A stretch of DNA of 64,000 nt from Pseudomonadota bacterium (GCA_021325135.1 JAJPHT010000007.1:33776-97775); one strand, 5' to 3'; positions 25,118 to 33,189 are shown, counted from the stretch's first letter. Notes: generated from the sequence alone by a model not told the origin. Numbers and translations: made by a program.

Positions 25118-25258
25118 GCCTTGAAATCGCTCCACCGCCCGTTGCATTTCCGAAGTAGTATTCCTAGGCGGAATACTACATACGAATGCAACGAAGGCGG
25201 TGCGAGACATCAAGGCAAGACGCAGACAAGGAGTCAAGGATGAGGCCTTGTCCGCGTC
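25118..25258 (+). ncRNA. Two-hairpin structured element, copy 2
   Basis: Hairpin A spans 25118-25216: GCCTTGA/TCAAGGC, CACCGCC/GGCGGTG, CGTTGCATT/AATGCAACG and a perfect 10-bp apex GTAGTATTCC/GGAATACTAC around loop TAGGC. Hairpin B spans 25219-25258: GACGC/GCGTC and GACAAGG/CCTTGTC with one mismatch between, and a 14-base loop again holding AGTCAAGGATG. A CAGATCGTG.CG block follows both copies. No convincing reading frame runs through it. Strand is uncertain. Confidence 0.6.
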
Positions 25259-25640
25259 CGAGGGAGGTGCCAACGCGCTTCGCGCCGGTCGCCAGATCGT
25301 GACGCGCAGGGCCTTCAGCGCGTGCAGGGCCGGGCGTGCGGTCGTGCAGATCGAGGCGAGGAGCGCGCGGGTGAGGGCCGCGGCGCTCTGGAGCGTGACG
25401 GTGAACTCCTCACGGGCGAGCCAGATGGCGAGCATCGCTCGCAAGGTCGCTGGCGAGGCCATGAAGGCGACGTGGCGTCGTTGCGTGGGCGCGCGTGGAG
25501 CTGGGCGCCGTCACGGTGACGGAACTCGGGGTGCGCGTGGTTGGCCTCGTTGTTCCGAGTCGTTGAAAAAATTCTGAGTTGAAATTCGAGTTGCAGGAAG
25601 GGCAGGGCACGATCCCCTTGGCCTGGTGATCTTGCGGGCA

Positions 25641-25748
25641 GGGGCGCCTCCTCGGGCCTTCCGATTGTTCTTCAGAATACACTACTGGCCTTCGTAAACT
25701 ACGGCGTAGTGTATTCCGGGAACAACCGGGTCCCGAGGGCTCCTCCCC
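25641..25748. repeat. Long imperfect hairpin 3
   Basis: An 11-bp apical stem GAATACACTAC/GTAGTGTATTC closes a 20-base loop that itself can pair (CGTA/TACG). Below it are TTGTTC/GAACAA and CCTCGGG/CCCGAGG stems with small internal loops. It has the same overall size and plan as hairpins A at 24902 and 25118, but little sequence identity. A CAAGGA/TCCTTG hairpin follows at about 25760. Confidence 0.5.
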
Positions 25749-25780
25749 GCCGATCCCCGCCAAGGATTTTCCTTGCCTGC

Positions 25781-25957
25781 TCAAAAGAGGTCAAGATAGG
25801 CGGCTTTTGAGAGCGGGCGACCCGTCGAGGCGAGGGCGGCGCGCTCTGCACACTGGAGGCCGCGCAGGGGGCCCACCGGCAACAGGCCCAAGAAGACGGG
25901 AAGGGCGGAGCCGAGGGCGAGGAGGAGTCGGAGCGCGGGCGCCTGGTGAACGTCCAT
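25781..25957 (-). CDS. Possible 58-residue membrane protein
   Basis: Read leftward from ATG 25957 to TGA at 25781. The product begins MDVHQAPALRLLLALGSALP, continues VFLGLLPVGPLRGLQCAERA and ends SKAAYLDLF. One hydrophobic helix (about residues 9-30) is followed by a polar tail, as in a small anchored or exported peptide. No Shine-Dalgarno or good TATA box is obvious. Longer frames over the same bases in other phases have worse composition. Low confidence. Confidence 0.3.
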   Translation of the reverse strand: MDVHQAPALRLLLALGSALPVFLGLLPVGPLRGLQCAERAALASTGRPLSKAAYLDLF

Positions 25958-26084
25958 GCGCCCGAGGTAGGCCGTGGTCCAATGTCAAGGGTTTCGGTGA
26001 ACCATTCCACCCGACCATGCCCCGGAGCCATGTCCGGGAGCATGGTCAAGGAGGGCGCGTCAGGGAGGCCCGAGGCCAGCGCTT

Positions 26085-26189
26085 CCACGCACGGTCCGCC
26101 GGGGACACCGAAGTGGCACATTCCATAGGCATTCCCTTTGGGAAGGGGAATGCCTCTGGAGGCGCTTCGTCTGTCCCGGCGGTGCGTGG
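26085..26189. repeat. Long imperfect hairpin 4
   Basis: Basal stem CCACGCAC/GTGCGTGG, then CGCCGGG/CCCGGCG, CGAAG/CTTCG and a perfect 10-bp apex AGGCATTCCC/GGGAATGCCT around a 9-base loop. A CCGAAGT motif occurs on the left arm as in copies 1 and 2. It is the last of four such structures in 1.3 kb. The surrounding 25960-26330 shows no gene I can support. Confidence 0.5.
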
Positions 26190-26330
26190 GCGATTGGCGC
26201 CTCTTTCCAAGTCAAGATGTGGGCCGGAACTTCGGCGCGTGCCAAGCGCCCACGCAAGGCCAAGCGAAGAGGAGCCACCGGGTGGGGGGTGGGAATGCCC
26301 CTTTGATATCTGCCTGGGTGTCGTGGGTGG

Positions 26331-27545
26331 CTACGTGGGGGCAACGTCCAAGAAAGTCGGGCGCTGGTCGCGGTGGTCGGCGGTGGCGAGGACGAGGGCT
26401 TGCACCGCTTCGCGCAACACGGCGTCCCTGGCGTGCTCGCCGTTGAACTTGGTGAGCCAGGGGCCGGCGTAGGCGGCGTCGGCGGCCTCTTGGGCGGTGA
26501 GATTCCCCGCGGTCGCCCGGACCCATGCCTGCTCGATGACGCTATCGGGGGTGGGGGTGTAGTTGGCGAGGTATCCCTTGTGGATTTCCAGGACGACGGC
26601 CCGGGTGGAGTTGGCGCGGAAGGCGGCCTCCAGCGCGCCTTCCGTCCAGCCCCGGTCGAGGGTTTGGTTGATGACGTAGGGGAAGAAGTTGTGCGCGAGT
26701 CCGTAGAAGAAGGAGTCGTCGGCGCCTCCGCGCTCGTATGTCACGGTCTGGGAGTCCGCGCGGACGTGCTCGATGTAGGCCAGCCCGGCGGGTCCCACCG
26801 TGATGACCTGCGAGGTCTGATTTGCCGCGGCGTCCTCGGCGGCGCGCGCCTCGGAGAGCCAGAAATCCGCCGTGGTGAGCCGGCGATCGGCGCGGCCAAG
26901 GGCGGTACCATCCGTGGCGTATGACTTCCCGTCGTCGTTTGGGTACGGCTCGGGGCCCGGCTTGGCGCTGGAGATTTGCGCGGGCCAGTCCACGTCCAGG
27001 ACCGCTCGGGCCTCTTCGGCAGCCAATTCCGCCAAAGCTAGGGCGTTGATTGCCTGCACGCTATGAGCCTTCGGTCGAAATGCCGTGATGTTCGCCTCCA
27101 TGGCGGCCGTCGCGTTGCGCACCTCGCCGGGAGCGTTCTTCCATGTCTGAATTTGAGTCTCGCGGTCGGGGGATGCGAACCCACGCGAGAGGGCGAATGC
27201 ATCTTCGTAGGCAAGTTCCGTGTCGTCGATGGCGAGTGTGATATTGTGGTCTTGGGCGTAGAACTTGGCAAACGTTGTCCCTGCGTAATCCCGAGTCCAA
27301 GCAGCAGTTTCGCCGCTAACATTCATCGCCGATGCGTTGAGACGGTCGGTCGCCGTGACCTCCCAGTCGAACTGACGCTCCAGGAACGGGGAGGTCGCGT
27401 CGACGGTGTGCAAGGGAGACAGAGGCGTCGGGGCGGAGAACGTGGGAGTTGCCGGCCCACCCAGATGCCCTGTTTCCAAGATGAGCACGATGGCCAAGAG
27501 AATCCCGAGGAGGCCGAGAGCTTCGGGAGGTACACGTCGACGCAT
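26331..27545 (-). CDS. Membrane-anchored extracellular protein
   Basis: This 404-residue protein has an N-terminal anchor helix (LGLLGILLAIVLILETG) right after a basic MRRRVPP start. The rest is an extracellular, largely helical region with about ten N-x-S/T sequons (NAS, NVS, NIT, NAT, NQT, NST, NYT, NLT), expected N-glycosylation sites on an archaeal surface. There are almost no cysteines. It starts 9 bases after the stop of the Cys-repeat secreted protein, so both are one operon. DNA composition is less GC-extreme than in the flanking core genes. The function is unknown; surface or virion-like display are options. Confidence 0.7.
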   Translation of the reverse strand: MRRRVPPEALGLLGILLAIVLILETGHLGGPATPTFSAPTPLSPLHTVDATSPFLERQFDWEVTATDRLNASAMNVSGETAAWTRDYAGTTFAKFYAQDHNITLAIDDTELAYEDAFALSRGFASPDRETQIQTWKNAPGEVRNATAAMEANITAFRPKAHSVQAINALALAELAAEEARAVLDVDWPAQISSAKPGPEPYPNDDGKSYATDGTALGRADRRLTTADFWLSEARAAEDAAANQTSQVITVGPAGLAYIEHVRADSQTVTYERGGADDSFFYGLAHNFFPYVINQTLDRGWTEGALEAAFRANSTRAVVLEIHKGYLANYTPTPDSVIEQAWVRATAGNLTAQEAADAAYAGPWLTKFNGEHARDAVLREAVQALVLATADHRDQRPTFLDVAPT

Positions 27546-27554
27546 GCTAACCTC

Positions 27555-29858
27555 CTAGCCGTGCCTGATTTCGAGGGTCTTGGCGAGGTCGATCCAGTTC
27601 CACCACTCGTCGGTCACGGCATAGAGCCCGTTGAAGTTTTGCTCGATCGAGTGCAGGGCCTTGACCCCTCCGTGGAAGGTGCTTTGGCTCGTGCATGAGC
27701 CGCCGGTTCCGGGGATGGCGGCGCATCCCCATTGGACGTTGAGGTCCATGCCCTCGTCGTGGCCGTAGATGTCCGTCTTTTGGAAGTAGACGTAATCCTG
27801 AGCCTGCGGGGACGTGCTGACGTCGTTCTGGACGACGTAGTCGGAGCATGCCGTTCCTTGGCAGGAGAAGAGTTGGGCCACGGCGGGGAGCCACTGGCCG
27901 TCCGGCACGAGCGCCAGGAAGTTGATCAGGTCCTGAATGGAGGGCCCGATTGCGGGAGCTTGCGATGCGCTCGCGCCGTCCCGGCTGAAGTCCGCGATCC
28001 CGTTGGGCGTCGTCTTCCAGAACTGGCTGCTCTGGGTGATGTCTCCCCGGATGATGCCAATCTCCGGGTTCTGGGTCCGGTAACACATGACCTGGACCCA
28101 ACTGGAGTCGAGCGGATGGCACATCGAGACGCCCGACGACCAGGCGTTGTTGCTAGACACGCCGTGGCCGGTCGTCATGGTGTACGTCTGCTGGTTCCCA
28201 GTGAGGGCGTTCTTGCCATAGAACTCGTAGTCGAAGCTCCACGCGGCGGGCTGGTCGATCGAGCGGTGTCCCGCGCAGTCGACCACGCCGCGGTCCACGC
28301 GCGAGAACTTGAAGAGGCCCCGGTCGTAGGCCTGGAAGTCGGAGACGGTCCGCGTGTTGTTGTCGCCGCCGTCCGTGTACGAAACCGGCGAGGGCGAGTT
28401 GCTACCGCAGGGAATCCAGTTGCGCGTGAAGCAGGCCTTCACCGTGCCAGGCAGCGGGTCGCCGAAGGCGCTCGTGGTGCAGGAAATGCTGCCGGAGACG
28501 CCGTCGCGCCAGTAGAACCGTCCGTTCGCGCCGAAGGCCACGTCTCTCGTGCCGCTGAAGCTGCACGTCCCGCTCTCGTTGGCGCAGAAGGCGTACCCCA
28601 TGGGACCCGTGGGCAGGGCGCTGGTCTTGGTGAAACACGCCTTCACGATCCCGTAGAGCGGGTCGCCGAAGAGGTCGTTGTTGCAGTCGATCCCCAGGTT
28701 GACGCCGTTGAGGTAGGTGAACGTCCCTTGCGCTCCGTAGGCAACGTCGCTCTTGCCCGAATAGCTGCAACGGTTGTTCTCCGAGGCGCAGTAGGAGTAC
28801 CCGGGGGGACCTGCAATGCGCGTGTAACACGCCTTGCCGACCCCGTAGAGGGGATCGCCGAAGACTGTGTTCGTGCAGTCGGTCCCGCCCGAGAGCGTGA
28901 GGCTGTTGAACGTCCCGTCGGCGCCATACTTCACGTCCGCGGGCCCCGTGAAGGTGCAGTGCTGGGGCTCGGGCACGCAGTAGGTGAAGCCCGCGGGCTC
29001 CCCGCTTCCGTCGGTGGCCTTCGTGTAACAGGCGTTGGTCGTCCCGGAGTTGGGATCGCCGAACACGTCGTTGCGGCAGCTTACGAAGTGGTCCACGCTG
29101 TGCTTGTAGAGGAAAGACGAGCCGGCGCCGTAGGCCACGTCCTTGAGGCCCGTGAACGTGCAGTCCGCGCCCTGGTCCGCGCAGTATGTGTAGCCGCTGG
29201 GCCCCGTGGGCGTCATGGGCGACGCGGTGGTGCGGTTCGTCCCGTTCCCAGCCGCGTCGTTGACCACGATGGTGTCGTTCTGCGGGGCTCGGCTCGTCGC
29301 GGCCACCGAGGAGAGCACCGCGGCCCCGAGCCCGGTTCCTGCGGCGGACGGTGCGAGCGCCGCAGGAGGGGCCAGGTCAAGGGGCGTGATGGGGAACTCG
29401 GCGACCGTGGCGCCGCTGAGCGGGTCGACAAGCTGCCAGAGCCCGGCCTGGTCGGGAATGACGTGCCAGAAGAGGTAGTAGTGGTCCGGCGCGTTCGACG
29501 CCCGCGTGTCGGTGAACTCGACGCCCGTCCTGCCCACGATTTGTCCGAGAGGGTTCACGAGTTGGAGGCTCTGGCGGGCGGGCGCCCCGTAGACGGCGAA
29601 GCTCTGCGCCTCCGAGAGAGAGTAGCCCACGAACTGAGGGCGTTCGCCGCCGAGGATCATGGTGGCGATGTGCCCCGAGTAGTGAAGCCCATCCGGCGCG
29701 TCGGGCGCGGCGTCTCGCGCGGGCGCCCCTGAGGCGCCCGTGGCGGGCGCGGGCTCCGCCGCGAGGGCCAGCGTCGGGGCCAGGAGGAGAAGGACGCTGA
29801 CGAGCGCCAGACGGGTCGTTCGCGGGCGTGTGCTGGATCGCGTAGTTGGCTCTTGCAT
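27555..29858 (-). CDS. Secreted protein with four cysteine-rich repeats
   Basis: This 767-residue protein has a signal peptide after a basic start (TTRLALVSVLLLLAPTLALA). A beta-rich domain follows (about 30-215), then four tandem repeats of about 55-60 residues (about 220-450). Each has Y-x-[YF]-C-x6-C-[TS]-[FY]-[TS]-G-x2-D-V-x-[YF]-G-A near its start and a C...FGDP-x2-G-x2-[KN]-A-C-[YF]-T block at its end. Similar C-F-x-G...FGDP...K-x-C units occur in bacterial secreted carbohydrate-acting proteins. The C-terminal 310 residues contain further paired cysteines and resemble a separate globular domain. ATG 29858 places the signal peptide correctly. Confidence 0.75.
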   Translation of the reverse strand: MQEPTTRSSTRPRTTRLALVSVLLLLAPTLALAAEPAPATGASGAPARDAAPDAPDGLHYSGHIATMILGGERPQFVGYSLSEAQSFAVYGAPARQSLQLVNPLGQIVGRTGVEFTDTRASNAPDHYYLFWHVIPDQAGLWQLVDPLSGATVAEFPITPLDLAPPAALAPSAAGTGLGAAVLSSVAATSRAPQNDTIVVNDAAGNGTNRTTASPMTPTGPSGYTYCADQGADCTFTGLKDVAYGAGSSFLYKHSVDHFVSCRNDVFGDPNSGTTNACYTKATDGSGEPAGFTYCVPEPQHCTFTGPADVKYGADGTFNSLTLSGGTDCTNTVFGDPLYGVGKACYTRIAGPPGYSYCASENNRCSYSGKSDVAYGAQGTFTYLNGVNLGIDCNNDLFGDPLYGIVKACFTKTSALPTGPMGYAFCANESGTCSFSGTRDVAFGANGRFYWRDGVSGSISCTTSAFGDPLPGTVKACFTRNWIPCGSNSPSPVSYTDGGDNNTRTVSDFQAYDRGLFKFSRVDRGVVDCAGHRSIDQPAAWSFDYEFYGKNALTGNQQTYTMTTGHGVSSNNAWSSGVSMCHPLDSSWVQVMCYRTQNPEIGIIRGDITQSSQFWKTTPNGIADFSRDGASASQAPAIGPSIQDLINFLALVPDGQWLPAVAQLFSCQGTACSDYVVQNDVSTSPQAQDYVYFQKTDIYGHDEGMDLNVQWGCAAIPGTGGSCTSQSTFHGGVKALHSIEQNFNGLYAVTDEWWNWIDLAKTLEIRHG

Positions 29859-29910
29859 GGTGTTCGCCTCGGTGGTGAAGGCGAGTCCGCACAAACGCCC
29901 CATTGCGCGA

Positions 29911-29940
29911 CTCCCCCAATCTCATAACAGAATGGGGGAG
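29911..29940 (-). promoter_or_regulatory. Palindrome enclosing a TATA-like box upstream of the Cys-repeat gene
   Basis: CTCCCCCA (29911-29918) and TGGGGGAG (29933-29940) are inverted around a loop that reads TTATGAGA on the minus strand. This would place an operator around the promoter of the leftward operon starting at 29858. The remaining bases to 30189 show no gene. Confidence 0.4.
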
Positions 29941-30189
29941 AGAAAGGTTCCGGAGAATTGTTGTGAAACCCCTGTGAAGTTGCGCGGCAATGGTTAGCAT
30001 GCCGCAGGCGAGTTTGGGGCGTGGCCGAGGCGAACTTGAGGCTTCCCCTCGGCGTTGTTTCCCCCTCGCTGGGGCGGCATGAATTCGCGCGGCCCGGGAG
30101 AAGGCCGCGGGGATGGCGCGGTGGCCCCTAGGTGCGGCTGGCTCCTCAGGGCCTGCGGGTGGGGCACCTCCAGGGTGTTAGGAGGTCCG

Positions 30190-30792
30190 TCAAGATGGGG
30201 CCTCTGTGAGGGTGAGGTTGCCTTGGAGGTGGTAGGGTTGATCCAGGGTGGCAGAGGCGTAGGCGGGAGGGGACGCGAGGTTGGCCTTCTCGATGAGCAG
30301 GACGAGCCCGCTCTTGGGGTCGTGGGGCGGAATCGCGCATTGGAGATGGAGCGGGCTGGGCCCCTTGGCGGAAATCCCGAGGAAGTGCCAATGCTCTGTC
30401 CCGTCAGAATCGGTGGTTCGGTTGAGGATGCCCGCCACGAGCGTTTGGCTCGTGGTGGACGTGGCGGTCCAGGAGAAGGTCAGATCGGCCCAGGTGTAGT
30501 TGCCCGGCGGGAAGAACGTGGTCGAGTAGTATTCTGTGGACGGGTAGTTCGCGCAGGGGAGGTTGGAGCCCAGGTCGGGGCAGAAGCTTGCGCTCTGGGG
30601 CACGGTGCCGTCGTGCGTGAGGTTGAGGTTGCGCTGCACAGGTGTCGCGGCGCCCGCGGCGGGGCGGTCCAGGGCCAAGCTCGCGGGCGCACGGGCGGGC
30701 TTCACGGGCGGCGTGGCGGGCGGGGTGAGGCAGCCCGCCATGAGGAGGGCGACGAGGAGGGCACAGAGGCGCAGGGTTCGGGATGGGATCAT
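30190..30792 (-). CDS. Lipoprotein
   Basis: This 200-residue protein has a basic start (MIPSRTLRLC), a hydrophobic stretch and a lipobox LLMAGC with the modified Cys at about residue 21. A Pro/Ala-rich linker leads to a beta-rich domain with N-glycosylation sequons (NLT, NYT, NRT, NLT) and a Cys pair (FCPDLGSNLPC). It is probably anchored on the outer face of the membrane. ATG 30792 is chosen because it begins the signal; the frame is open much further upstream. A three-way-junction palindrome lies 30-128 bases before the ATG and could be in its 5' leader. Confidence 0.7.
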   Translation of the reverse strand: MIPSRTLRLCALLVALLMAGCLTPPATPPVKPARAPASLALDRPAAGAATPVQRNLNLTHDGTVPQSASFCPDLGSNLPCANYPSTEYYSTTFFPPGNYTWADLTFSWTATSTTSQTLVAGILNRTTDSDGTEHWHFLGISAKGPSPLHLQCAIPPHDPKSGLVLLIEKANLASPPAYASATLDQPYHLQGNLTLTEAPS

Positions 30793-30821
30793 GGGGTGGG
30801 TTCTCCGGGGAGTGAGAGCAC

Positions 30822-30920
30822 GCGAAGCGAGGCCCCGAGGAAGGTGGCCGGGCGCCCCCTTGGTCGTCGCCCGGTCCCCGAGCATGAATGGACTCGGGGT
30901 GGTTCGGGGCCTCGCTTCGC
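30822..30920 (-). promoter_or_regulatory. Three-way-junction palindrome upstream of the lipoprotein gene
   Basis: A perfect 17-bp outer stem (GCGAAGCGAGGCCCCGA at 30822-30838, complement at 30904-30920) encloses two 7-bp hairpins: CCGGGCG/CGCCCGG (30848-30854, 30868-30874) and CCCCGAG/CTCGGGG (30876-30882, 30893-30899). It lies upstream of the leftward lipoprotein gene and may be a structured leader, a small RNA or a folded recombination site. Strand is assigned only from that neighbour. Confidence 0.5.
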
Positions 30921-31133
30921 TTTGGGTCATGGGGAGCCTCCGCGCCGTTCGCGGCGGCGTTGCGCGCGCTCCAGGGGCGAGGAGCCCCGCGGGCCTGGGG
31001 GGAGGCGGGCGCGTCGGCCGGGCGGCGGGATCGCGCGCTGGAGGCGTTCGTGGCGCGGAGCGTGGGGCAGGCGGAGCTGGGGGTGGCGACGAGCTGCGCA
31101 ACGACCGAACCCCCACACCACGCTTCACCAACC

Positions 31134-31164
31134 ACCGCATATGCGGTTTCTTCCGTATATGCGG
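31134..31164 (+). promoter_or_regulatory. Two operator palindromes over the promoter of the winged-helix gene
   Basis: ACCGCATATGCGGT (31134-31147) is a perfect 14-bp palindrome. CCGTATATGCGG (31153-31164) is the same core with one change and contains the TATA-like TATATG, 20 bases before the ATG at 31178. Their centres are 18 bp apart. This arrangement suits autoregulation by the encoded protein. Confidence 0.6.
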
Positions 31165-31177
31165 CGATAGCCGTCCT

Positions 31178-31555
31178 ATGAGCAAAAGCGTTTCGGGTGC
31201 CTTGCGAAGCAGCGCGCGGCGGGGCCAAACCGTGGTGGACGTGGAGGATGTTCTCAGCAAGGCCGCTTACGTCAAGGCGATCCTCGTCCATCGCGAGCAG
31301 CACCCCGAGCCCATGAGTGGCGGAAACTTCGCGGAGCGGATGGACTACAACAAGGAGGATGCCGGCAAGCGCCGCCGCGAACTGGAGGCCTTGGGCGTCC
31401 TTGTCCTGTGGAACGAAGACCTGGGCGACAACCGCATCCCCACGCTTCTTTCCCGCCTCACGCCCGAAGGTGTGCGCATTGGGGACGCGCTTCTCCAAGC
31501 CAACGAGGAGGCCGCGAAGGCGCGCAAGCGCAAGGAGCGCGAGAAGCACCGCTAA
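31178..31555 (+). CDS. Winged-helix-like transcription regulator
   Basis: This 125-residue protein is basic at both ends and helical. YVKAILVHREQHPEPMSGGNFAERMDYNKEDAGKRRRELEALGVLVLW reads as helix, turn, recognition helix and wing, a winged-helix DNA-binding unit. The C-terminus (LLQANEEAAKARKRKEREKHR) is a charged helix. Palindromes at 31134-31164 overlap its promoter, consistent with self-repression. Its stop overlaps the end of the convergent TPR-like membrane gene by 4 bases. It may be the regulator of the neighbouring element genes. Confidence 0.65.
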   Translation: MSKSVSGALRSSARRGQTVVDVEDVLSKAAYVKAILVHREQHPEPMSGGNFAERMDYNKEDAGKRRRELEALGVLVLWNEDLGDNRIPTLLSRLTPEGVRIGDALLQANEEAAKARKRKEREKHR

Positions 31556-33048
31556 TAGTCGAAGTCCCGCGGCCACCCAAGCGTGGCCTGGCGCGCGAGC
31601 GCCGCGCGCAACGGCTCCGCCACGGCGGGCCAGGCGCGCAGGGGCGCAAAGCGCGGCTCCGTCGCGATCCACGCCAACACGCGCGGGTCCAACTGGCTCT
31701 TGCCCAACGCGAGGACGACCCAGCGCGCCGCGTCGTCCACCTCGCCCAACTGGAGCGCGCAGTCGGCCGCCTTCATCTCCGCCTCCCCGTCCACGAGGCC
31801 CCGCGAGGCGAGCGCAAAGCAGTCCCGCGCCTCGGCAGGCGATCCCAGGGCCTTCAGGAGCAAGCCCTCCTCGAAGTGGTACGCGCCCGACGAGACGAGC
31901 GCCAACGCGCGGCGGATGTGCTTCAACGCCTCCGCCAAGCTGCCCTCCTCCCGCGCATCCTGCGCCAACGCGGCGTGCTGCGCCGCGCGCCGGACGCGCC
32001 GCGGGCGCGGATGCACGCGCGCCCGACGCCGCCCAAGGACCGCCACCGCGCCGCCGGAGGCCACGACGGCGCCCGCGACGGCCAGCCCGATCCAGGCGGG
32101 GAGGCCCGCGAGGGCGGGGCCCGCGACAGGCGCGGGCCGGGCCAAGAGCGAGGTGGCGCGCACGTCGCCTTCGACATGGAGCGCCGCGGCGCGGCCATCC
32201 GGCGTCGTGACCGTGCCCGCCAACGCGCCCGCAACGGTCGCCACCTCCCCTGGCTGGGCAACGTAGCGCGCGCCGGGCGTGTCCATCTCGCCGCCCGTGG
32301 GCACGAACGCGAGGCTGGAGGAGGTAAAGCTGGCCGAGTCGCGGGCGGCCAGTTGCAACGCGGGCGAAGCGTCCAGCGCGAAGCGGCCCACGTCCCACGA
32401 GAGGTACACCCACCGGAGCGTTTCCTGCGCGGGGCCCGTGGGCTCGGCCCCGGTGTCAAACTCCGTCGTGTTCTCCGCCGCCACGATGCGGACGCGCGCG
32501 CCCAAGACCTTCAACGCGCCCGCCCCGTCGAACAGCACGCTACCGGCACCGTCGATATCGAAGTGCGGGCCCGTCACTCGTGCGTAATAGAACGGTTGGT
32601 CGGGCGCGTCCGTGCCCGCCCGCCCGTTCGGGATCATCGTGAGCGTGTTCGGGTGCAGGTTGGCCGAGCCCGAGGGCGTCATCGTCATGCGGCCGGCCGC
32701 ATCAGGGTAGAGCCCCGTCCAACCCCCGCGCAAGCTGGTGAGGGTCACGCTTGCGTCGTGGACCGTGAAGCTGCGTTGCTTGAGGGGGCCGACCTGCGCG
32801 CTGGTGGGGGGCAAGGGTCCAACGCTGAAGGCTGCGTCCTGCTGTTCGTAGGAGGTCACGCGCAGCAGGGGTGCCGAGAGGTTCGCGGGGTCGTGGCTGT
32901 CGGTGTAAAGGGCCTGGGCCGAGAAACCGAGCGTGGCTCTCGCGGAGAACGAGAGGTCGCCCGTCGTGGAGAAGTCGCCTCGCGCGCTGCTCGCGCTGGC
33001 CAGCGGCGCCAGCATGATCCCAACCAAGAGCAGCCCCCACGCCCGCAT
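31552..33048 (-). CDS. Membrane-anchored surface protein with cytoplasmic TPR-like tail
   Basis: This 498-residue protein has a signal peptide (MRAWGLLLVGIMLAPLASASS), an extracellular beta-rich domain of about 290 residues without cysteines, and a TM helix (PAWIGLAVAGAVVASGGAVAVLG) followed by RRRARVHPRPRRVRR. A cytoplasmic helical region of about 155 residues resembles tetratricopeptide repeats (EGSLAEALKHIRRALALVSSGAYHFEEGLLLKALGSPAEARDCF). The plan suggests an outside sensor or adhesin linked to a cytosolic protein-binding tail. ATG 33048 is used; ATG 33078 would add ten polar residues before the signal. Confidence 0.72.
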   Translation of the reverse strand: MRAWGLLLVGIMLAPLASASSARGDFSTTGDLSFSARATLGFSAQALYTDSHDPANLSAPLLRVTSYEQQDAAFSVGPLPPTSAQVGPLKQRSFTVHDASVTLTSLRGGWTGLYPDAAGRMTMTPSGSANLHPNTLTMIPNGRAGTDAPDQPFYYARVTGPHFDIDGAGSVLFDGAGALKVLGARVRIVAAENTTEFDTGAEPTGPAQETLRWVYLSWDVGRFALDASPALQLAARDSASFTSSSLAFVPTGGEMDTPGARYVAQPGEVATVAGALAGTVTTPDGRAAALHVEGDVRATSLLARPAPVAGPALAGLPAWIGLAVAGAVVASGGAVAVLGRRRARVHPRPRRVRRAAQHAALAQDAREEGSLAEALKHIRRALALVSSGAYHFEEGLLLKALGSPAEARDCFALASRGLVDGEAEMKAADCALQLGEVDDAARWVVLALGKSQLDPRVLAWIATEPRFAPLRAWPAVAEPLRAALARQATLGWPRDFDY

Positions 33049-33189
33049 GCTGTCGCTTGCCGCAGCGGTGCCTAACATGAAACCCTTTCCGTGCTTCTCA
33101 TGGAGATTTCCTGTGAAAGCGCGGCGGTCCGCGCTAACCCTGGGAATATGCTTATCTCCGCTCCTCTGAGTTCCAGCCCGAGGCTTCCC

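Noticed and set aside
24195..25577. Several rightward open frames across 24.2-25.6 kb
   Set aside because: Composition is Arg/Gly/Ala-heavy without family similarity, and they run through conserved hairpins whose paired changes do not preserve codons.
25699..26121. Leftward 140-codon frame starting MCHFGVPGG
   Set aside because: It begins inside hairpin 4 and its second half is low-complexity; another phase gives a more plausible 58-residue product. Could be a gene fragment.
20600..31600. Attachment-site direct repeats at the ends of the putative element
   Set aside because: I could not find a convincing long direct repeat or a tRNA at either border by eye; borders are therefore not annotated.
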